Assembly: GCF_000243455.1 (NCBI RefSeq)
Contig: NZ_AGJL01000014.1
Coordinates: 1-38,173 of the forward strand
DNA: 38,173 nucleotides
Direction: 5' to 3'
Origin: Methanotorris formicicus Mc-S-70
Lineage (GTDB): Archaea > AGJL01 > Methanococci > Methanococcales > Methanococcaceae
The notes beneath the pieces were generated by a model. The model searched no databases and was not told the DNA's origin. It was given only the letters and a program-made list of their open reading frames with translations. Below are positions 25,102 to 34,783 of this stretch, piece by piece. Every line of letters starts with the position of its first letter. Within the stretch, counting starts at the first letter, position 1. The position numbers and the translations under genes are program-made.

Positions 25102-25842
25102 ATGTATGCCATTGGAATTGGTGAAAAAAAGGATGAGGTTTTAAAAGCATATCATAAATTAAGTGAAGAGGGTATTGATGTTGAATTAATCAATAATCCA
25201 AAAACTTTAGTTGATAAACTTCTAAATAAAGAAATAGATGGAGCAGTTAGGGGCTCTCTCTCATCATCAAAGGTAATTCCTTATTTAAGGGAGAAAGTTG
25301 GGAGGTTTTATAGGGCATCTATATTAAAAAATCCGTTTAATAGAGAGATTTTTTTGCTCTCTCCAGTTGGGATTGATGACATTAGGGAAGATAACGAAGG
25401 AAGGATTAAAGATAAAATTGAATTGATAAACTATGCAATCAATTTCTTAAAAAGGAACAACATCAAGCCAAAGATTGCCTTGTTATCTGGTGGAAGGTTG
25501 TCTGATTATGGGAGGAGTAAAGAGGTTGATAAAACCATTGAAGAATGTGAAAAAATTTTAAAATACTTTAAAGAAACAGATGAAAAAGTTGATATAGTGC
25601 ATAATGGAATACTAATAGAAGAAGTTTTAAAAGATGGTTGTAATGTAATAGTTGCTCCGGATGGAATCAGTGGAAATTTGATGTTTAGGTGTTTTGGTTT
25701 GGTTTGTGGTTTAGAGGGTTATGGGGCTGTTTTATTGAATAATAAGGAGATAAATTTTTTTGATACCAGTAGAAATGCAACATGGAAAAGATACTACAAC
25801 GCAATAAAATTTATAGAAAATATTAATAAAGATAAGTCTTAA
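25102..25842 (+). CDS. Methanogenesis marker protein 4, MtxX/phosphotransacetylase-like
   Basis: A protein of about 246 residues related to phosphate acetyl/butyryl-transferases and found in methanogens as marker 4 or MtxX. Visible blocks: MYAIGIGEKKDEVLKAYHKL, DGAVRGSLSSSKVIPYL, REIFLLSPVGIDD, IALLSGGRLSDYGRS, HNGILIEEVLKDGCNVIVAP, and SGNLMFRCFGLVCG. The Ser/Gly-rich stretches resemble the phosphate and CoA sites of the family, but activity has not been established to my knowledge. The start is uncertain: the ATG at 25102 has GTGAT four bases upstream and begins the conserved part; in-frame ATGs exist at 25063 and 25096. Confidence 0.8.
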   Translation: MYAIGIGEKKDEVLKAYHKLSEEGIDVELINNPKTLVDKLLNKEIDGAVRGSLSSSKVIPYLREKVGRFYRASILKNPFNREIFLLSPVGIDDIREDNEGRIKDKIELINYAINFLKRNNIKPKIALLSGGRLSDYGRSKEVDKTIEECEKILKYFKETDEKVDIVHNGILIEEVLKDGCNVIVAPDGISGNLMFRCFGLVCGLEGYGAVLLNNKEINFFDTSRNATWKRYYNAIKFIENINKDKS

Positions 25843-25962
25843 TTTATAATTGTTTGGGAAATTTTATTGTTTATCAACATTAAATTAACTTAATAATGCA
25901 GTGATTTCATATATTTTATCTTTTCTATTCTTCCTTTATTAACTATGATAATGGTGATGTTT

Positions 25963-26754
25963 TTGCTGATTGAGTTGTATAATTTTTTAAATAAGATGGG
26001 TATTTTGAAAATTTACGAAAGGGTTCTTGAAAGAGAGATAGATAAGGGCAGGGTTCCAAAACACGTGGGAATCATAATGGATGGGAATAGAAGGACAGCA
26101 AAGGAACTAAAAAAACCTATAACCTATGGGCATTATTTGGGGGCGGAAAAGATTAGGGAAGTTTTAAGATGGTGTATTAATTTAGATATTAAGGTTATTA
26201 CAGTATATGCATTTTCCATGGAAAATTTTAGAAGACCTAAAGATGAAGTAAGGGCACTAATGGATTTATTTAAAAAGAAATTTATAGAAGTTGCAGAGGA
26301 TGAAGAAATACACAAATACAAAGTTAGAGTTAGGGCCATTGGAAGAACCAACAAACTACCAAAGGATGTGCAAGAGGCAATAAGATATGCAGAAGAAAAA
26401 ACAAAAAATTATTCAAATTATTTTTTAAATGTTGCAATTGCTTATGGTGGGCAACAGGAGATTGTTGATGCAGTAAAGAAAATAGCAAAAAAGGTTAAAA
26501 ATAATGAATTGGATATTGAGGATATAACAGAAGAGACCATTTCAAAACATCTCTATACATCCAATCTTCCACATCCAAACCCAGATTTGATTATTAGAAC
26601 CTCAGGAGAGGAAAGAATTAGTAATTTTTTAACATGGCAATCATCATATTCAGAACTATACTTTTGTGAAACCTACTGGCCGTTGTTTAGAAAGATTGAT
26701 TTTTTAAGGGCTATAAGGGATTATCAAAGGAGAGAAAGAAGATTCGGTAGGTAG
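25963..26754 (+). CDS. uppS: Cis-prenyltransferase (polyprenyl diphosphate synthase)
   Basis: Condenses isopentenyl diphosphate to form the long cis-polyprenyl lipid carrier used for glycosylation and envelope synthesis at the membrane. Family motifs are complete: HVGIIMDGNRRTAKEL with the catalytic Asp, GHYLGAEKIREVLRWC, TVYAFSMENFRRP, AIAYGGQQEIVDA, and DLIIRTSGEERISNFLTWQ with SELYFCETYWP. I start at the TTG at 25963, since GGTGAT at 25952-25957 is well placed for it and the upstream ATGs (25945, 25951, 25957) have no such site; the ATG at 25945 would add six residues. It is followed after 5 bases by a lipoprotein gene. Confidence 0.9.
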   Translation: MLIELYNFLNKMGILKIYERVLEREIDKGRVPKHVGIIMDGNRRTAKELKKPITYGHYLGAEKIREVLRWCINLDIKVITVYAFSMENFRRPKDEVRALMDLFKKKFIEVAEDEEIHKYKVRVRAIGRTNKLPKDVQEAIRYAEEKTKNYSNYFLNVAIAYGGQQEIVDAVKKIAKKVKNNELDIEDITEETISKHLYTSNLPHPNPDLIIRTSGEERISNFLTWQSSYSELYFCETYWPLFRKIDFLRAIRDYQRRERRFGR

Positions 26755-26759
26755 GAAAT

Positions 26760-27236
26760 ATGAAAAGATTGGTTATTTTAATTTTAGTGGTTTTGCTGTG
26801 CGGATGCATAGGAGACAAAACCACAGACACCCCAAGTGTCCCTAAGAATAATGTTGCAAAGACAGATACCAATCAAAACAACATCGTCCCAAATGAGACC
26901 CAAAATATCACAAATGAAACCAAAATCCCATCTGAAGTTCCAATTCCATTTGAGATCGTTGAAATGGGGATATTTGGGAAAGAAGAACATGGAAAATACA
27001 TCCACTATACAAAGGATAACAAAACCATAATTGAACTTTATATGGGAAAAAAACCAACTGCGGGGTATAGCATAAGTATATCAAAAATCACAAAAAAGAA
27101 CGATAAACTTCTTGTATATATAAATGAAAGTTATAGGGAAGAAGGCAATGCAATGGTAGTTACATCCCCCTATGTAATTGCAGAGGTTAATGGAACTTAC
27201 GATAACGTTGTTTTTGTGTTTGTTGGAAATGAATAA
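26760..27236 (+). CDS. Lipoprotein with PrcB-like C-terminal domain
   Basis: A 158-residue secreted lipoprotein. The N-terminus is a short signal with lipobox (LVILILVVLLCGC, Cys16). A Thr/Asn-rich linker with several N-X-S/T sequons (NETQNIT, NETKIPS) follows, expected for an archaeal surface protein. From about residue 75 a domain with KKPTAGYSISISKITKKNDK and SYREEGNAMVVTSPYVIAEV resembles the PrcB protease-complex domain. Five bases separate it from the cis-prenyltransferase gene, whose end holds its GGTAGG ribosome binding site, so the two are probably one transcript. Confidence 0.75.
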   Translation: MKRLVILILVVLLCGCIGDKTTDTPSVPKNNVAKTDTNQNNIVPNETQNITNETKIPSEVPIPFEIVEMGIFGKEEHGKYIHYTKDNKTIIELYMGKKPTAGYSISISKITKKNDKLLVYINESYREEGNAMVVTSPYVIAEVNGTYDNVVFVFVGNE

Positions 27237-27393
27237 TATCATTTAACTATTTTTTTAGTTCAAATCAAATTTAAATTTAAAGCATTTAAACAACTGTAAC
27301 TTAGGGTAAATAAACACGCTTCATTCCATTAAAGTATTTATAACACATTTTTACAATAATAAAAATTAATTTAAAAAATAGGGATGTGGTAAT

Positions 27394-28206
27394 TTGAGGG
27401 TTGAGATAATATTCTTAGGTTCGGGTGGTGGAAGATGGGCAACTATTACACAAACACGAGGTACTGGAGGATTTAGAATCCACACTGAAAAAACAAAACT
27501 CCACATAGATCCTGGACCAGGGGCATTAGTTAGAATGAAGGATTTAAAAATAACCCCATGGGGAACAAATGCCCTCTTTATCTCCCATTGTCATCCTGAC
27601 CACTATACGGATGGGGAAGTGATTATAGAGGCGATGACAAAAGGAATGACACAAAAAAATGGTGTTATAATAAGTAACTTTACAGTATTGGAAGGTTTTG
27701 GGGATTTTGAAAATGCAATATCAAAATATCATCAATCAAAGGCATTGAAGAGATATATTCTTTATCCAAAGGATTCTGCAAAAATTTATGATATGGAGTT
27801 GGTTGCAACAAAAACAAAACATGGAGATCCTTATGGCATTGGGATAAGGATAAAAACCAAAAAAGGAGATATCGGCTATACTGGTGATACGGAATATATA
27901 GATTCTTTAATTGAGGATTTTGATGGGGTTAGAGTTTTTATTGCAAATATTGTTAGGAAAAAAAATGAGAGGATAAGGGGACATTTATGCTCAAACGACG
28001 TTATAGATTTGGTAAATTCAATGAATAAAAAACCAGAATTGGTGGTTATGAACCATATGGGAGTTAAGATGACAAATCCTGAAAAAGAAGCAAATTATAT
28101 TGCCGAGAATATAGGAACCAATGTAATCCCTGCAAAATTGGGCTTAAAAATTGAGTTGTTAGAAGAAGGATATCTATCATACATGATAGGGCAAGAGAAA
28201 AAATAA
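27394..28206 (+). CDS. Metallo-beta-lactamase-fold protein, RNase Z-like
   Basis: A 270-residue protein. The N-terminus VEIIFLGSGGGRWATI is like that of tRNase Z and related hydrolases, and it is followed by HIDPGPGALVRM and the zinc motif FISHCHPDHYTDGE near residue 65. Later ligands are TKHGDPYGIGI, YTGDTEY and MNHMG. It lacks the exosite arm of true RNase Z, so it is better called an archaeal metallo-beta-lactamase protein of unknown substrate. Start is TTG at 27394, with ATGTGGTAAT in front; no in-frame ATG lies near. It abuts the gatE end. Confidence 0.85.
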   Translation: MRVEIIFLGSGGGRWATITQTRGTGGFRIHTEKTKLHIDPGPGALVRMKDLKITPWGTNALFISHCHPDHYTDGEVIIEAMTKGMTQKNGVIISNFTVLEGFGDFENAISKYHQSKALKRYILYPKDSAKIYDMELVATKTKHGDPYGIGIRIKTKKGDIGYTGDTEYIDSLIEDFDGVRVFIANIVRKKNERIRGHLCSNDVIDLVNSMNKKPELVVMNHMGVKMTNPEKEANYIAENIGTNVIPAKLGLKIELLEEGYLSYMIGQEKK

Positions 28207-30099
28207 TTATAGTTTTGATAACTTCTCCCTTAATATAGCATTAACTAATTTACCATCTGCCTTACCTCTCAAAACTGCCATACATCTACCCATTAACATA
28301 CCTATCGCTCCCATCCCCTTGCTTTTAACAACATCAATATTCTCATTTATAATATTTTCGATAATCTCTTCAACTTCCTCTTTTGAGAGTGATTTTAATC
28401 CCTTAATCTCTAAAATTTCATCAATGTTTTTATCTGGAAACTCGCAAAATCCTTTAAGAATTTCAATAATTGCTTCTTTTGACATCTTTCCTTCTGATAA
28501 ACCTTTAAATGTTTCTCTTAAATGTTCTTCAGTAATTTTTGATATTTCATAGCCCTCTCTTCTAATTTCTTTTAAAGTTCCTTCCAATGTTGTTGCTATC
28601 AACGTTGGTTTTATTGACTTGAATTCCTCACAAAGTTTCTCAAATACATCAACATAGTATGAAAGAACCATCTGTTTTGCTAACTCTTCATTTAACCCGT
28701 ATTCTTTAATAAACCTCTCAACCTTCTCTTCTGGCATCTCAGGTAAATTATTTTTAATTTTCTCGATCAACTCTTTGCTTATTTTTATTGGTGGGATGTC
28801 TGTTTCAGGATACATCCTCGCTGCTCCTGGCAATGGTCTTAAGTATGAGGTATTTCCATCCTCCAATGCCTTTCTTGTCTCCTCTGGAACTCCAATTAAT
28901 GCCTCTTTTGCCCTATCTTTTACTGCCTCTAATGCCTTATCTACCTTCTCCTCTTCATCCGCAACTATTATTACGGCATCCCCTCCTCCTGCATTAACAA
29001 ATTCTCTCAATTTTTTAACCTCTTCTTCACTAATGCCATATTTTGGAAGTTCATCTGTGTGGAATAAACCACCAACTCCTGCAATAACCTTTGCCCTATC
29101 TGAGAACTCCGTCCCTAACCTCCTGCCTGGTTGAATTTCCCTACCAACCAAACCAGCAAAGCCCTTTAATAAAATTGCCTTAACTTTACCATTCTTCTTT
29201 TTTAAAGCATTTCTTATAACTTTTGATTTTGTATCTTTAAATATCTCCGTTACATCAAATATATCATTAACAACCTCAGCATTTCTCTCTTTTAGTTCAT
29301 CTCTTATCTTTAATAAGTTAATTTGCCTAATTACCTCATTCTCTATGACTTTTTCAATTAAATCTAAGTTTTGAACCCCCTTAACCTCAATTCTTGCCCC
29401 ATCTTTTATTGATATGTTAATATCTTGCCTAATTGTTCCTAATCCCCTCTTAACTTTTCCTGTTGCCCTCAAAATTTCTCCAATTCTTCTCGCCGCTTCT
29501 TTACCCATTTTTGGGGATGTGATATCTGGTTCGGTTGAAATTTCTACTAATGGAATTCCTAACCTATCTAAATTATAAACGATGCAATCCCCTCTATCTT
29601 CAATCTTCCTTGCAGCATCCTCCTCCAAACATAAACTTGTTACCCTTACTTTTCCAAACTCCGTCTCAATATGTCCATCCTTTGCTATAAACATCGTCCT
29701 TTGAAAACCAGATGTGTTAGAACCATCAATAACAATCTTCCTCATTGTATGGACTTCATCAACAACTTTCATATTCATCAATAAAGCAACCTCTAATGCA
29801 ACCTCTATTGCTTCCTCAGATGGCAAATGAGGAGGTTCCTCATCTAACTCAACTAAGCAAGTTGTGTCATTGTAGTATTGGTAAATGAATTTCTTTCCTT
29901 TCTTTGCCTCAATTAACGCCGCTCTATCAACTTCTCCCATCTCACTTTGGGAAGGTCTTAAAACTCTCAATATTTCCCCATCTGGTTCATCATCCCTAAT
30001 GATTGTTGGGCAGTGGCAGAATAATTTCCTCTTTGTGTTTAATTGCTGATGAATTTCCAAACCAACCTTTAATCCTATTTTATTATAATTAATCTCCAT
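28207..30099 (-). CDS. gatE: Glu-tRNA(Gln) amidotransferase subunit E
   Basis: Kinase/amidotransferase subunit that, with GatD, turns Glu-tRNA(Gln) into Gln-tRNA(Gln); this is the archaeal-only route. The 630-residue length is normal. Visible blocks: GLKVGLEIHQQLNTKRKLFC, PSQSEMGEVDRAALIEAKK, CLVELDEEPPHLPSEEA, GSNTSGFQRTMFIA, GIPLVEISTEPDI, TIRQDINISIKDGARIEVKG, and the C-terminal YqeY-like helical tail ending NAILREKLSKL. An insertion domain of the AspRS GAD type is seen between (GLVGREIQPGRRLGTEFSD). AGGTGATAAG precedes the ATG. It follows gatD by 17 bp. Confidence 0.97.
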   Translation of the reverse strand: MEINYNKIGLKVGLEIHQQLNTKRKLFCHCPTIIRDDEPDGEILRVLRPSQSEMGEVDRAALIEAKKGKKFIYQYYNDTTCLVELDEEPPHLPSEEAIEVALEVALLMNMKVVDEVHTMRKIVIDGSNTSGFQRTMFIAKDGHIETEFGKVRVTSLCLEEDAARKIEDRGDCIVYNLDRLGIPLVEISTEPDITSPKMGKEAARRIGEILRATGKVKRGLGTIRQDINISIKDGARIEVKGVQNLDLIEKVIENEVIRQINLLKIRDELKERNAEVVNDIFDVTEIFKDTKSKVIRNALKKKNGKVKAILLKGFAGLVGREIQPGRRLGTEFSDRAKVIAGVGGLFHTDELPKYGISEEEVKKLREFVNAGGGDAVIIVADEEEKVDKALEAVKDRAKEALIGVPEETRKALEDGNTSYLRPLPGAARMYPETDIPPIKISKELIEKIKNNLPEMPEEKVERFIKEYGLNEELAKQMVLSYYVDVFEKLCEEFKSIKPTLIATTLEGTLKEIRREGYEISKITEEHLRETFKGLSEGKMSKEAIIEILKGFCEFPDKNIDEILEIKGLKSLSKEEVEEIIENIINENIDVVKSKGMGAIGMLMGRCMAVLRGKADGKLVNAILREKLSKL

Positions 30100-30116
30100 C
30101 TTATCACCTAACTTAT

Positions 30117-31370
30117 TTAATAGGTATCAAACCTACTCCTGTACTCAATTTCCCCAACTAAATTTTTGTTGATTAATCTTTTAGCCTCCTCTACATCATA
30201 ATTTCCTAAAAGATACATTAACTTAACCAATGCAACCTCTGGTAGCATGTCTTCGCATCCAATAACTCCCAACTTTTGTAATTCCCTTCCATTTGAATAT
30301 ACATTCATATTTACTCTTCCATTGATTGTTTGGGTTGTCATAGCAACAACAACACCATTATCTACCGCATATTTTATGCCATCAAAGAATGTTTCTGGTG
30401 CATGACCTAAACCAGTTCCCTCTAAAACAATTCCTTTATATCCATTGTCAACATAAAACTTTAAGATATCTGAACTAATTCCCGGATAAATCTTAATTAA
30501 TGCCACTTTTTCCTCTAAGTTTATATTTATTTTCACTTTTTTAGTGCCTTCACTTTTCTTTGGTTCTCTTAAATATTCTATCGCCTTTGTAAGTGGATTT
30601 ATCTTTGCAACAGGAATGGTGTTTATTGATTTAAATGCATCTCTTCTTGATGAATGGGATTTCCTAACTTTAACTCCTTCATGCAAATAGCAGAATGTAT
30701 CTCCACTCTCCCCATGCATAACAACATAAACTCCCTTAATTGGCTCTGTTGCTGCCAAAACACTACTAATTAAATTCAATGCCGCATCTGATGAAGGTCT
30801 ATCGCTACTCCTCTGTGCTCCAACCAAAATTATTGGCACATCAGTTTCTATCATAAAGGATAATGCACTTGCGGTATAGTGCATCGTATCTGTTCCATGA
30901 GTTATAACAATTCCATCCGCCCCATTTTCAATCTCTTCTTTAATTGCCTCAGCAATTTTCTTCCAATATGATGGGAGCATATTCTCGCTTAGAATATTCA
31001 TTATTACCTTTCCTTCAATATTTGCTATATCCAAAAGTTCTGGAACTGCCCTTATCAAATCATCTGCTGTAAATGCAGGGTGAACTGCCCCAGTTTTATA
31101 ATCCACTCTTGAAGCAACGGTTCCTCCTGTTGATAAAATAGAGATATTTTTTAAATTTGGATTCTTTTTGATGTCTAATGGAGGAAGTTTGTATTCTGGT
31201 TTTTTGCCCTTTTCGATGATTTCGATTTTTTCAATGTTTTCTTTTAAAATCCCCACATTATAGCCGTTCTTCATTTTTATAACTACTGTGTTCTCATCTA
31301 TTGAAGGTAAAATAACTCCTATATATTCAGAGTCCCTTGTGCAAACTTTTACAACATCTCCAATTTCCAT
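30117..31370 (-). CDS. gatD: Glu-tRNA(Gln) amidotransferase subunit D
   Basis: Asparaginase-like subunit that frees ammonia from glutamine or asparagine for GatE. The 417-residue protein has an N-terminal small beta-barrel ([20 protein letters not shown]) and then the L-asparaginase core with [20 protein letters not shown] (first catalytic Thr) near residue 80, [18 protein letters not shown] (Thr-Asp pair) near 160, and [24 protein letters not shown] precedes the ATG. It lies between phosphopantothenate synthetase and gatE, in one probable operon. Confidence 0.97.
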   Translation of the reverse strand: MEIGDVVKVCTRDSEYIGVILPSIDENTVVIKMKNGYNVGILKENIEKIEIIEKGKKPEYKLPPLDIKKNPNLKNISILSTGGTVASRVDYKTGAVHPAFTADDLIRAVPELLDIANIEGKVIMNILSENMLPSYWKKIAEAIKEEIENGADGIVITHGTDTMHYTASALSFMIETDVPIILVGAQRSSDRPSSDAALNLISSVLAATEPIKGVYVVMHGESGDTFCYLHEGVKVRKSHSSRRDAFKSINTIPVAKINPLTKAIEYLREPKKSEGTKKVKININLEEKVALIKIYPGISSDILKFYVDNGYKGIVLEGTGLGHAPETFFDGIKYAVDNGVVVAMTTQTINGRVNMNVYSNGRELQKLGVIGCEDMLPEVALVKLMYLLGNYDVEEAKRLINKNLVGEIEYRSRFDTY

Positions 31371-31397
31371 AATCTCACCAGATAAATTTTAATTACC

Positions 31398-32162
31398 TCA
31401 ATCAATCTCTAAACTTTTTAACCTATCCCCTATATAGTTGAGCATTCTTTTTAAATTTTCTTTGTTGTTGTAATTATTAAGAATATTTTCCAATTCATCC
31501 CTACTTTTATTTTTATACTCCCTAACATACTTTATGAGTAATGGCAAACATCTCGTTAATTCATCCACAATGGTTATTGTTGATTTCCTTGCTGTTCTTG
31601 ATAGTGGATTCAAATCAATAGAAATTACTTTTTTTCCCATTTTTACCAATGCTTCTGTTCTGTCTCCATCTTCTAAAGGAACTAAAACCACATCTGCAGT
31701 ATAAATTCCCTCTTCTGAAACATTTCCCCTCAAACTGTCTAAATTTGGAATTTGTTTGTTTGCATCATCCACTCCCAACAATTTTATCTCTCCATTTTCT
31801 ATCTCTTTTTCAAACTCTTTCTTTATTTTTTCTTCCCTTTCCTTTGTTCTATAAAACAAATTCACCTCAATTTTTCCATTTAGTTCTTTTGCAAGTTCTA
31901 CAACCTCTTCCTTAGCCAATGCAACTGTATTACCATTCACTGATATAACTGGATTCCCTGCCAAAACCAGTAAGGCAGATGCTGCCTTTATTGATTCGAG
32001 TGCGATATCTGTTGTTTTTTCTCCAATTAAATAATCAAAGGTCTCTCCTCTCCCATGTGCTATTAATCCAGGTTTTGCCAATATACCTTTATCTAATGCC
32101 TCTACAATTTTTTCTCTTTTTAATAGCGATTCGTATCTTGGATGTGATTTTGGAATATCCAT
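31398..32162 (-). CDS. 4-phosphopantoate--beta-alanine ligase (archaeal)
   Basis: Archaeal phosphopantothenate synthetase, which joins 4-phosphopantoate to beta-alanine with ATP in coenzyme A biosynthesis and replaces bacterial PanC. The 254-residue protein has [20 protein letters not shown] at the N-terminus, [78 protein letters not shown], and [20 protein letters not shown]; these blocks are characteristic of the DUF137 family. TTTGGTGGGACA precedes the ATG. First gene of the run with gatD and gatE; the link between the genes is probably only shared transcription. Confidence 0.92.
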   Translation of the reverse strand: MDIPKSHPRYESLLKREKIVEALDKGILAKPGLIAHGRGETFDYLIGEKTTDIALESIKAASALLVLAGNPVISVNGNTVALAKEEVVELAKELNGKIEVNLFYRTKEREEKIKKEFEKEIENGEIKLLGVDDANKQIPNLDSLRGNVSEEGIYTADVVLVPLEDGDRTEALVKMGKKVISIDLNPLSRTARKSTITIVDELTRCLPLLIKYVREYKNKSRDELENILNNYNNKENLKRMLNYIGDRLKSLEID

Positions 32163-32342
32163 TGTCCCACCAAATTATAATTGTTTATTTGGATTTTATG
32201 CGCAACTCAAAAATTAACAACCTATTTATACCAAAACTGGGATATTGTTAAATATGGTTGTTTTGCAATTAGATTTAAATTATAATTATTATAAATTTAA
32301 AATTTGAGGAACATTATATTCGCAGCGACAGGTTGTTGAGTT

Positions 32343-32362
32343 TTATGTTACGTCTAACATAA
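32343..32362. promoter_or_regulatory. Perfect inverted repeat upstream of pilin gene
   Basis: TTATGTTA-CGTC-TAACATAA: two perfect 8-base arms around a 4-base spacer, 35 bases before the pilin start codon and just before TTATAAATTT. It could be an operator or a hairpin in the 5' leader. Confidence 0.5.
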
Positions 32363-32396
32363 GTTATAAATTTTTCTTCTCTTGGATGGTGGGATA

Positions 32397-32615
32397 GTGA
32401 AAATTATAACATCCAAACGGGCACAAATTTCCCTGGAACTTGGTATATTACTTATGGTGGCTGTTACAGTTGTTGTAATTGTTGCGTACTATTATTTAAC
32501 AACAATAAAAACCTCTGGAGAAACTGTGAACAAAACAATTACAAATGCAAGTACCACATACTCTGAGAAGATTAAAGACATTGCCAATCAGTTGAGTAAT
32601 TTATCAAATAAATAA
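32397..32615 (+). CDS. Class III signal-peptide pilin-like protein
   Basis: A 72-residue small protein with the class III signal typical of methanococcal pilins: a short basic leader ending KRAQISLELGILLMVAV, where the prepilin peptidase EppA would cut before the Gln, leaving a QxSxE start and the hydrophobic assembly helix. The remaining 40 residues are polar, with NKTITNAS giving possible N-glycosylation. The start is GTG at 32397, preceded by GGTGG at 32388-32392; the longer frame begins with a TTG before it. Probably a minor pilin or adhesive surface subunit. It stands alone, upstream of sucC. Confidence 0.85.
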   Translation: MKIITSKRAQISLELGILLMVAVTVVVIVAYYYLTTIKTSGETVNKTITNASTTYSEKIKDIANQLSNLSNK

Positions 32616-32709
32616 TTCAGTCAAAAGTTTTTAATATTACTTTAAAAATTTTATTGTTTATGTATTTTTAAATTAAAATCATTGTTATCTGTGTTATAGG
32701 GGTGATTAA

Positions 32710-33810
32710 ATGAAACTGCATGAGTATGAGGCAAAGAACATATTTAAAGAATACGGTATCCCAACTCCAGAGGGCTTTGTTATTTCAAAGGAAGAACTCT
32801 CAAAGATAGATGATATTGATGTTAAATCTGTTGTGGTTAAAGCACAGGTTTTTGTTGGTGGAAGAGGAAAAGCAGGTGGGATTTTATTTGCAGATAATAA
32901 GGAAGAGTTAAAAGAAAAAATAAACGAACTTTTTAGTAAGGAGATAAAAGGAGAGAAAGTTGAAAAAATATTAATTGAGGAAAAACTACCAATAAAAAAG
33001 GAATACTACTTGGGAGTTGTTATTGATAGAAATGAGAAAAAACCAGCAATCATGTTTTCAACCGAAGGTGGAGTAGATATTGAAGAAGTTGCAAAAAGAA
33101 ACCCTGAGAAGATTGTAAAATACCACATAGAGCCAAGAAAAGAATTCCTTCCATACTCTGCAAGGTGGATTTTGAAACATGCCGGTATTCCATCAAAAGA
33201 AATTCCAGTTGTTGCCGATGTTATGTATAAATTATACAAAATATTCAAAGATATGGACGCTGTTTTAACTGAAATAAACCCTCTTGTTATAACAGAGGAT
33301 GGAAAGGTTTATGCTGCTGACGCTGTTTTGAATGTCGATGATGATGCTTATTATAGGCACGATTATTCAAAGTTTGAAGAGTTTGGCAAAAAGGAGAAGT
33401 TGGAGTTTGCCTATGTTGAGTTGGATGGGGATATTGGAGTTATTGGGAATGGAGCAGGTTTGACATTGGCAAGTATGGACATCATTAAAGAATTTGGTGG
33501 AAATCCAAGTTGTTTCTTAGATATTGGTGGTGGAGCAAGTGCGGAGATTGTTAAAAAAGCATTAAAAAAGGTTTTAGAAAATCCAAAGGTTAGGGGAGTT
33601 TTCATAAACATACTTGGTGGAATAACAAGGTGTGATGAAGTTGCAAGAGGAATCGTTGAGATTTTAAAGGAACATCCTAATGTAAAATTTGCCGTTAGAA
33701 TGATGGGGACTAATGAAGAAGAGGGGAGGAAAATTTTAGAGGAAAATGGCATTCCTTATGAGACTTCAATGGAAGAGGCAGCAAGAAAATTAATGGAGAG
33801 TTTGGCATAA
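32710..33810 (+). CDS. sucC: Succinate--CoA ligase, beta subunit
   Basis: ATP-grasp subunit of the succinyl-CoA synthetase of the partial citric acid cycle of methanogens. The 366-residue protein opens with MKLHEYEAKNIFKEYGIPTP, then KAQVFVGGRGKAGGI (nucleotide-binding loop), LTEINPLVITEDGKVYAADA, and the ligase-CoA part with GNGAGLTLASMDIIKEFGG, CFLDIGGGASAEIV and FINILGGITRCDEVARGI. GGGGTGATTAA precedes the ATG. The alpha subunit sucD is not next to it, which is usual in this group. The epimerase gene follows by 40 bp. Confidence 0.96.
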   Translation: MKLHEYEAKNIFKEYGIPTPEGFVISKEELSKIDDIDVKSVVVKAQVFVGGRGKAGGILFADNKEELKEKINELFSKEIKGEKVEKILIEEKLPIKKEYYLGVVIDRNEKKPAIMFSTEGGVDIEEVAKRNPEKIVKYHIEPRKEFLPYSARWILKHAGIPSKEIPVVADVMYKLYKIFKDMDAVLTEINPLVITEDGKVYAADAVLNVDDDAYYRHDYSKFEEFGKKEKLEFAYVELDGDIGVIGNGAGLTLASMDIIKEFGGNPSCFLDIGGGASAEIVKKALKKVLENPKVRGVFINILGGITRCDEVARGIVEILKEHPNVKFAVRMMGTNEEEGRKILEENGIPYETSMEEAARKLMESLA

Positions 33811-33850
33811 ATCAATAATTTTTTTAATAAACAACAAAATAGGCGATAAA

Positions 33851-34759
33851 ATGAAAGTTCTTGTAACAGGTGGGGCAGGATTTATTGGAAGTCATATCGT
33901 TGATGAATTGATAAAAAATGGATATGAAGTTGTTATTTTAGATAATTTAATAACTGGAAACAGAAAGAATATAAATCCAAAGGCAGAATTTGTTGAAGGA
34001 GATATAACAAACAAAAATTTGGATGAAAAAATTAATTTTCATGATATTGATGTCGTTATTCATCAAGCAGCACAAATAAATGTGAGAAAGTCGGTGGAAA
34101 ATCCCATCTATGATGGGGATGTTAATGTTTTAGGAACCTTGAATATCTTAGAGAATACGAGGAAGTATAATGTTAAAAAAATCATCTACGCCTCATCTGG
34201 TGGGGCAGTTTATGGTGAGCCGGAGTATTTGCCAGTGGATGAAAATCATCCAGTTGTTCCACTTTCCCCTTATGGATTGAGCAAATACTGTGGAGAGGAA
34301 TATATTAAACTATATAATAGGTTATATGGTATAGAATACTGCATTTTAAGATACTCCAATGTTTATGGAGAGAGACAAGACCCAAGAGGAGAAGCAGGGG
34401 TTATAAGCATCTTTATAGATAGGATTTTAAATAATAAAAATCCGATAATCTTTGGGGATGGTAATCAAACAAGGGATTTTGTTTATGTAAGGGATGTTGC
34501 AAAGGCAAATTTAATGGCACTTAATTGGAAAAATGAAGTTGTAAATATCGGAACTGGAAAAGAGACATCCGTTAATGAACTATTCAAAATTATTGCCAAT
34601 GAGTTAAATTACAAAGATAAGGCAATATATGACGATCCAAGGGAAGGAGAAGTTAGAAGAATTTATTTAGATATAAAAAAGGCAGAAATGTTGGGATGGA
34701 AACCAGAGGTTGATTTAAAAGAGGGAATTAAAAGGGTTGTAAATTGGATGAGGACGTAA
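33851..34759 (+). CDS. UDP-glucose 4-epimerase-like NAD-dependent sugar epimerase
   Basis: A 302-residue short-chain dehydrogenase of the extended (GalE) type. It has the NAD-binding VTGGAGFIGSHIVDELIKNG at the N-terminus, SSGGAVYGEPEY with the catalytic Ser/Thr region, SPYGLSKYCGEEYIKLYNRL with Tyr and Lys of the YxxxK motif, RYSNVYGERQDPRGEAGVIS, and FGDGNQTRDFVYVRDVAKA near the substrate site. It supplies sugar nucleotides for glycosylation of surface proteins; the exact epimer is not determined by these motifs. AGGCGATAAA precedes the ATG. Confidence 0.9.
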   Translation: MKVLVTGGAGFIGSHIVDELIKNGYEVVILDNLITGNRKNINPKAEFVEGDITNKNLDEKINFHDIDVVIHQAAQINVRKSVENPIYDGDVNVLGTLNILENTRKYNVKKIIYASSGGAVYGEPEYLPVDENHPVVPLSPYGLSKYCGEEYIKLYNRLYGIEYCILRYSNVYGERQDPRGEAGVISIFIDRILNNKNPIIFGDGNQTRDFVYVRDVAKANLMALNWKNEVVNIGTGKETSVNELFKIIANELNYKDKAIYDDPREGEVRRIYLDIKKAEMLGWKPEVDLKEGIKRVVNWMRT

Positions 34760-34783
34760 ATTTTATATCATTATTTTATTTTT

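Noticed and set aside
27241-27260. Terminator-like AACTA-T6-TAGTT after the PrcB-like lipoprotein gene
   Set aside because: A five-base AT-only stem is too weak to call; the T-run alone may end transcription.
28775-29134. 119-codon plus-strand frame opposite gatE
   Set aside because: An antisense shadow of a strongly conserved gatE region.
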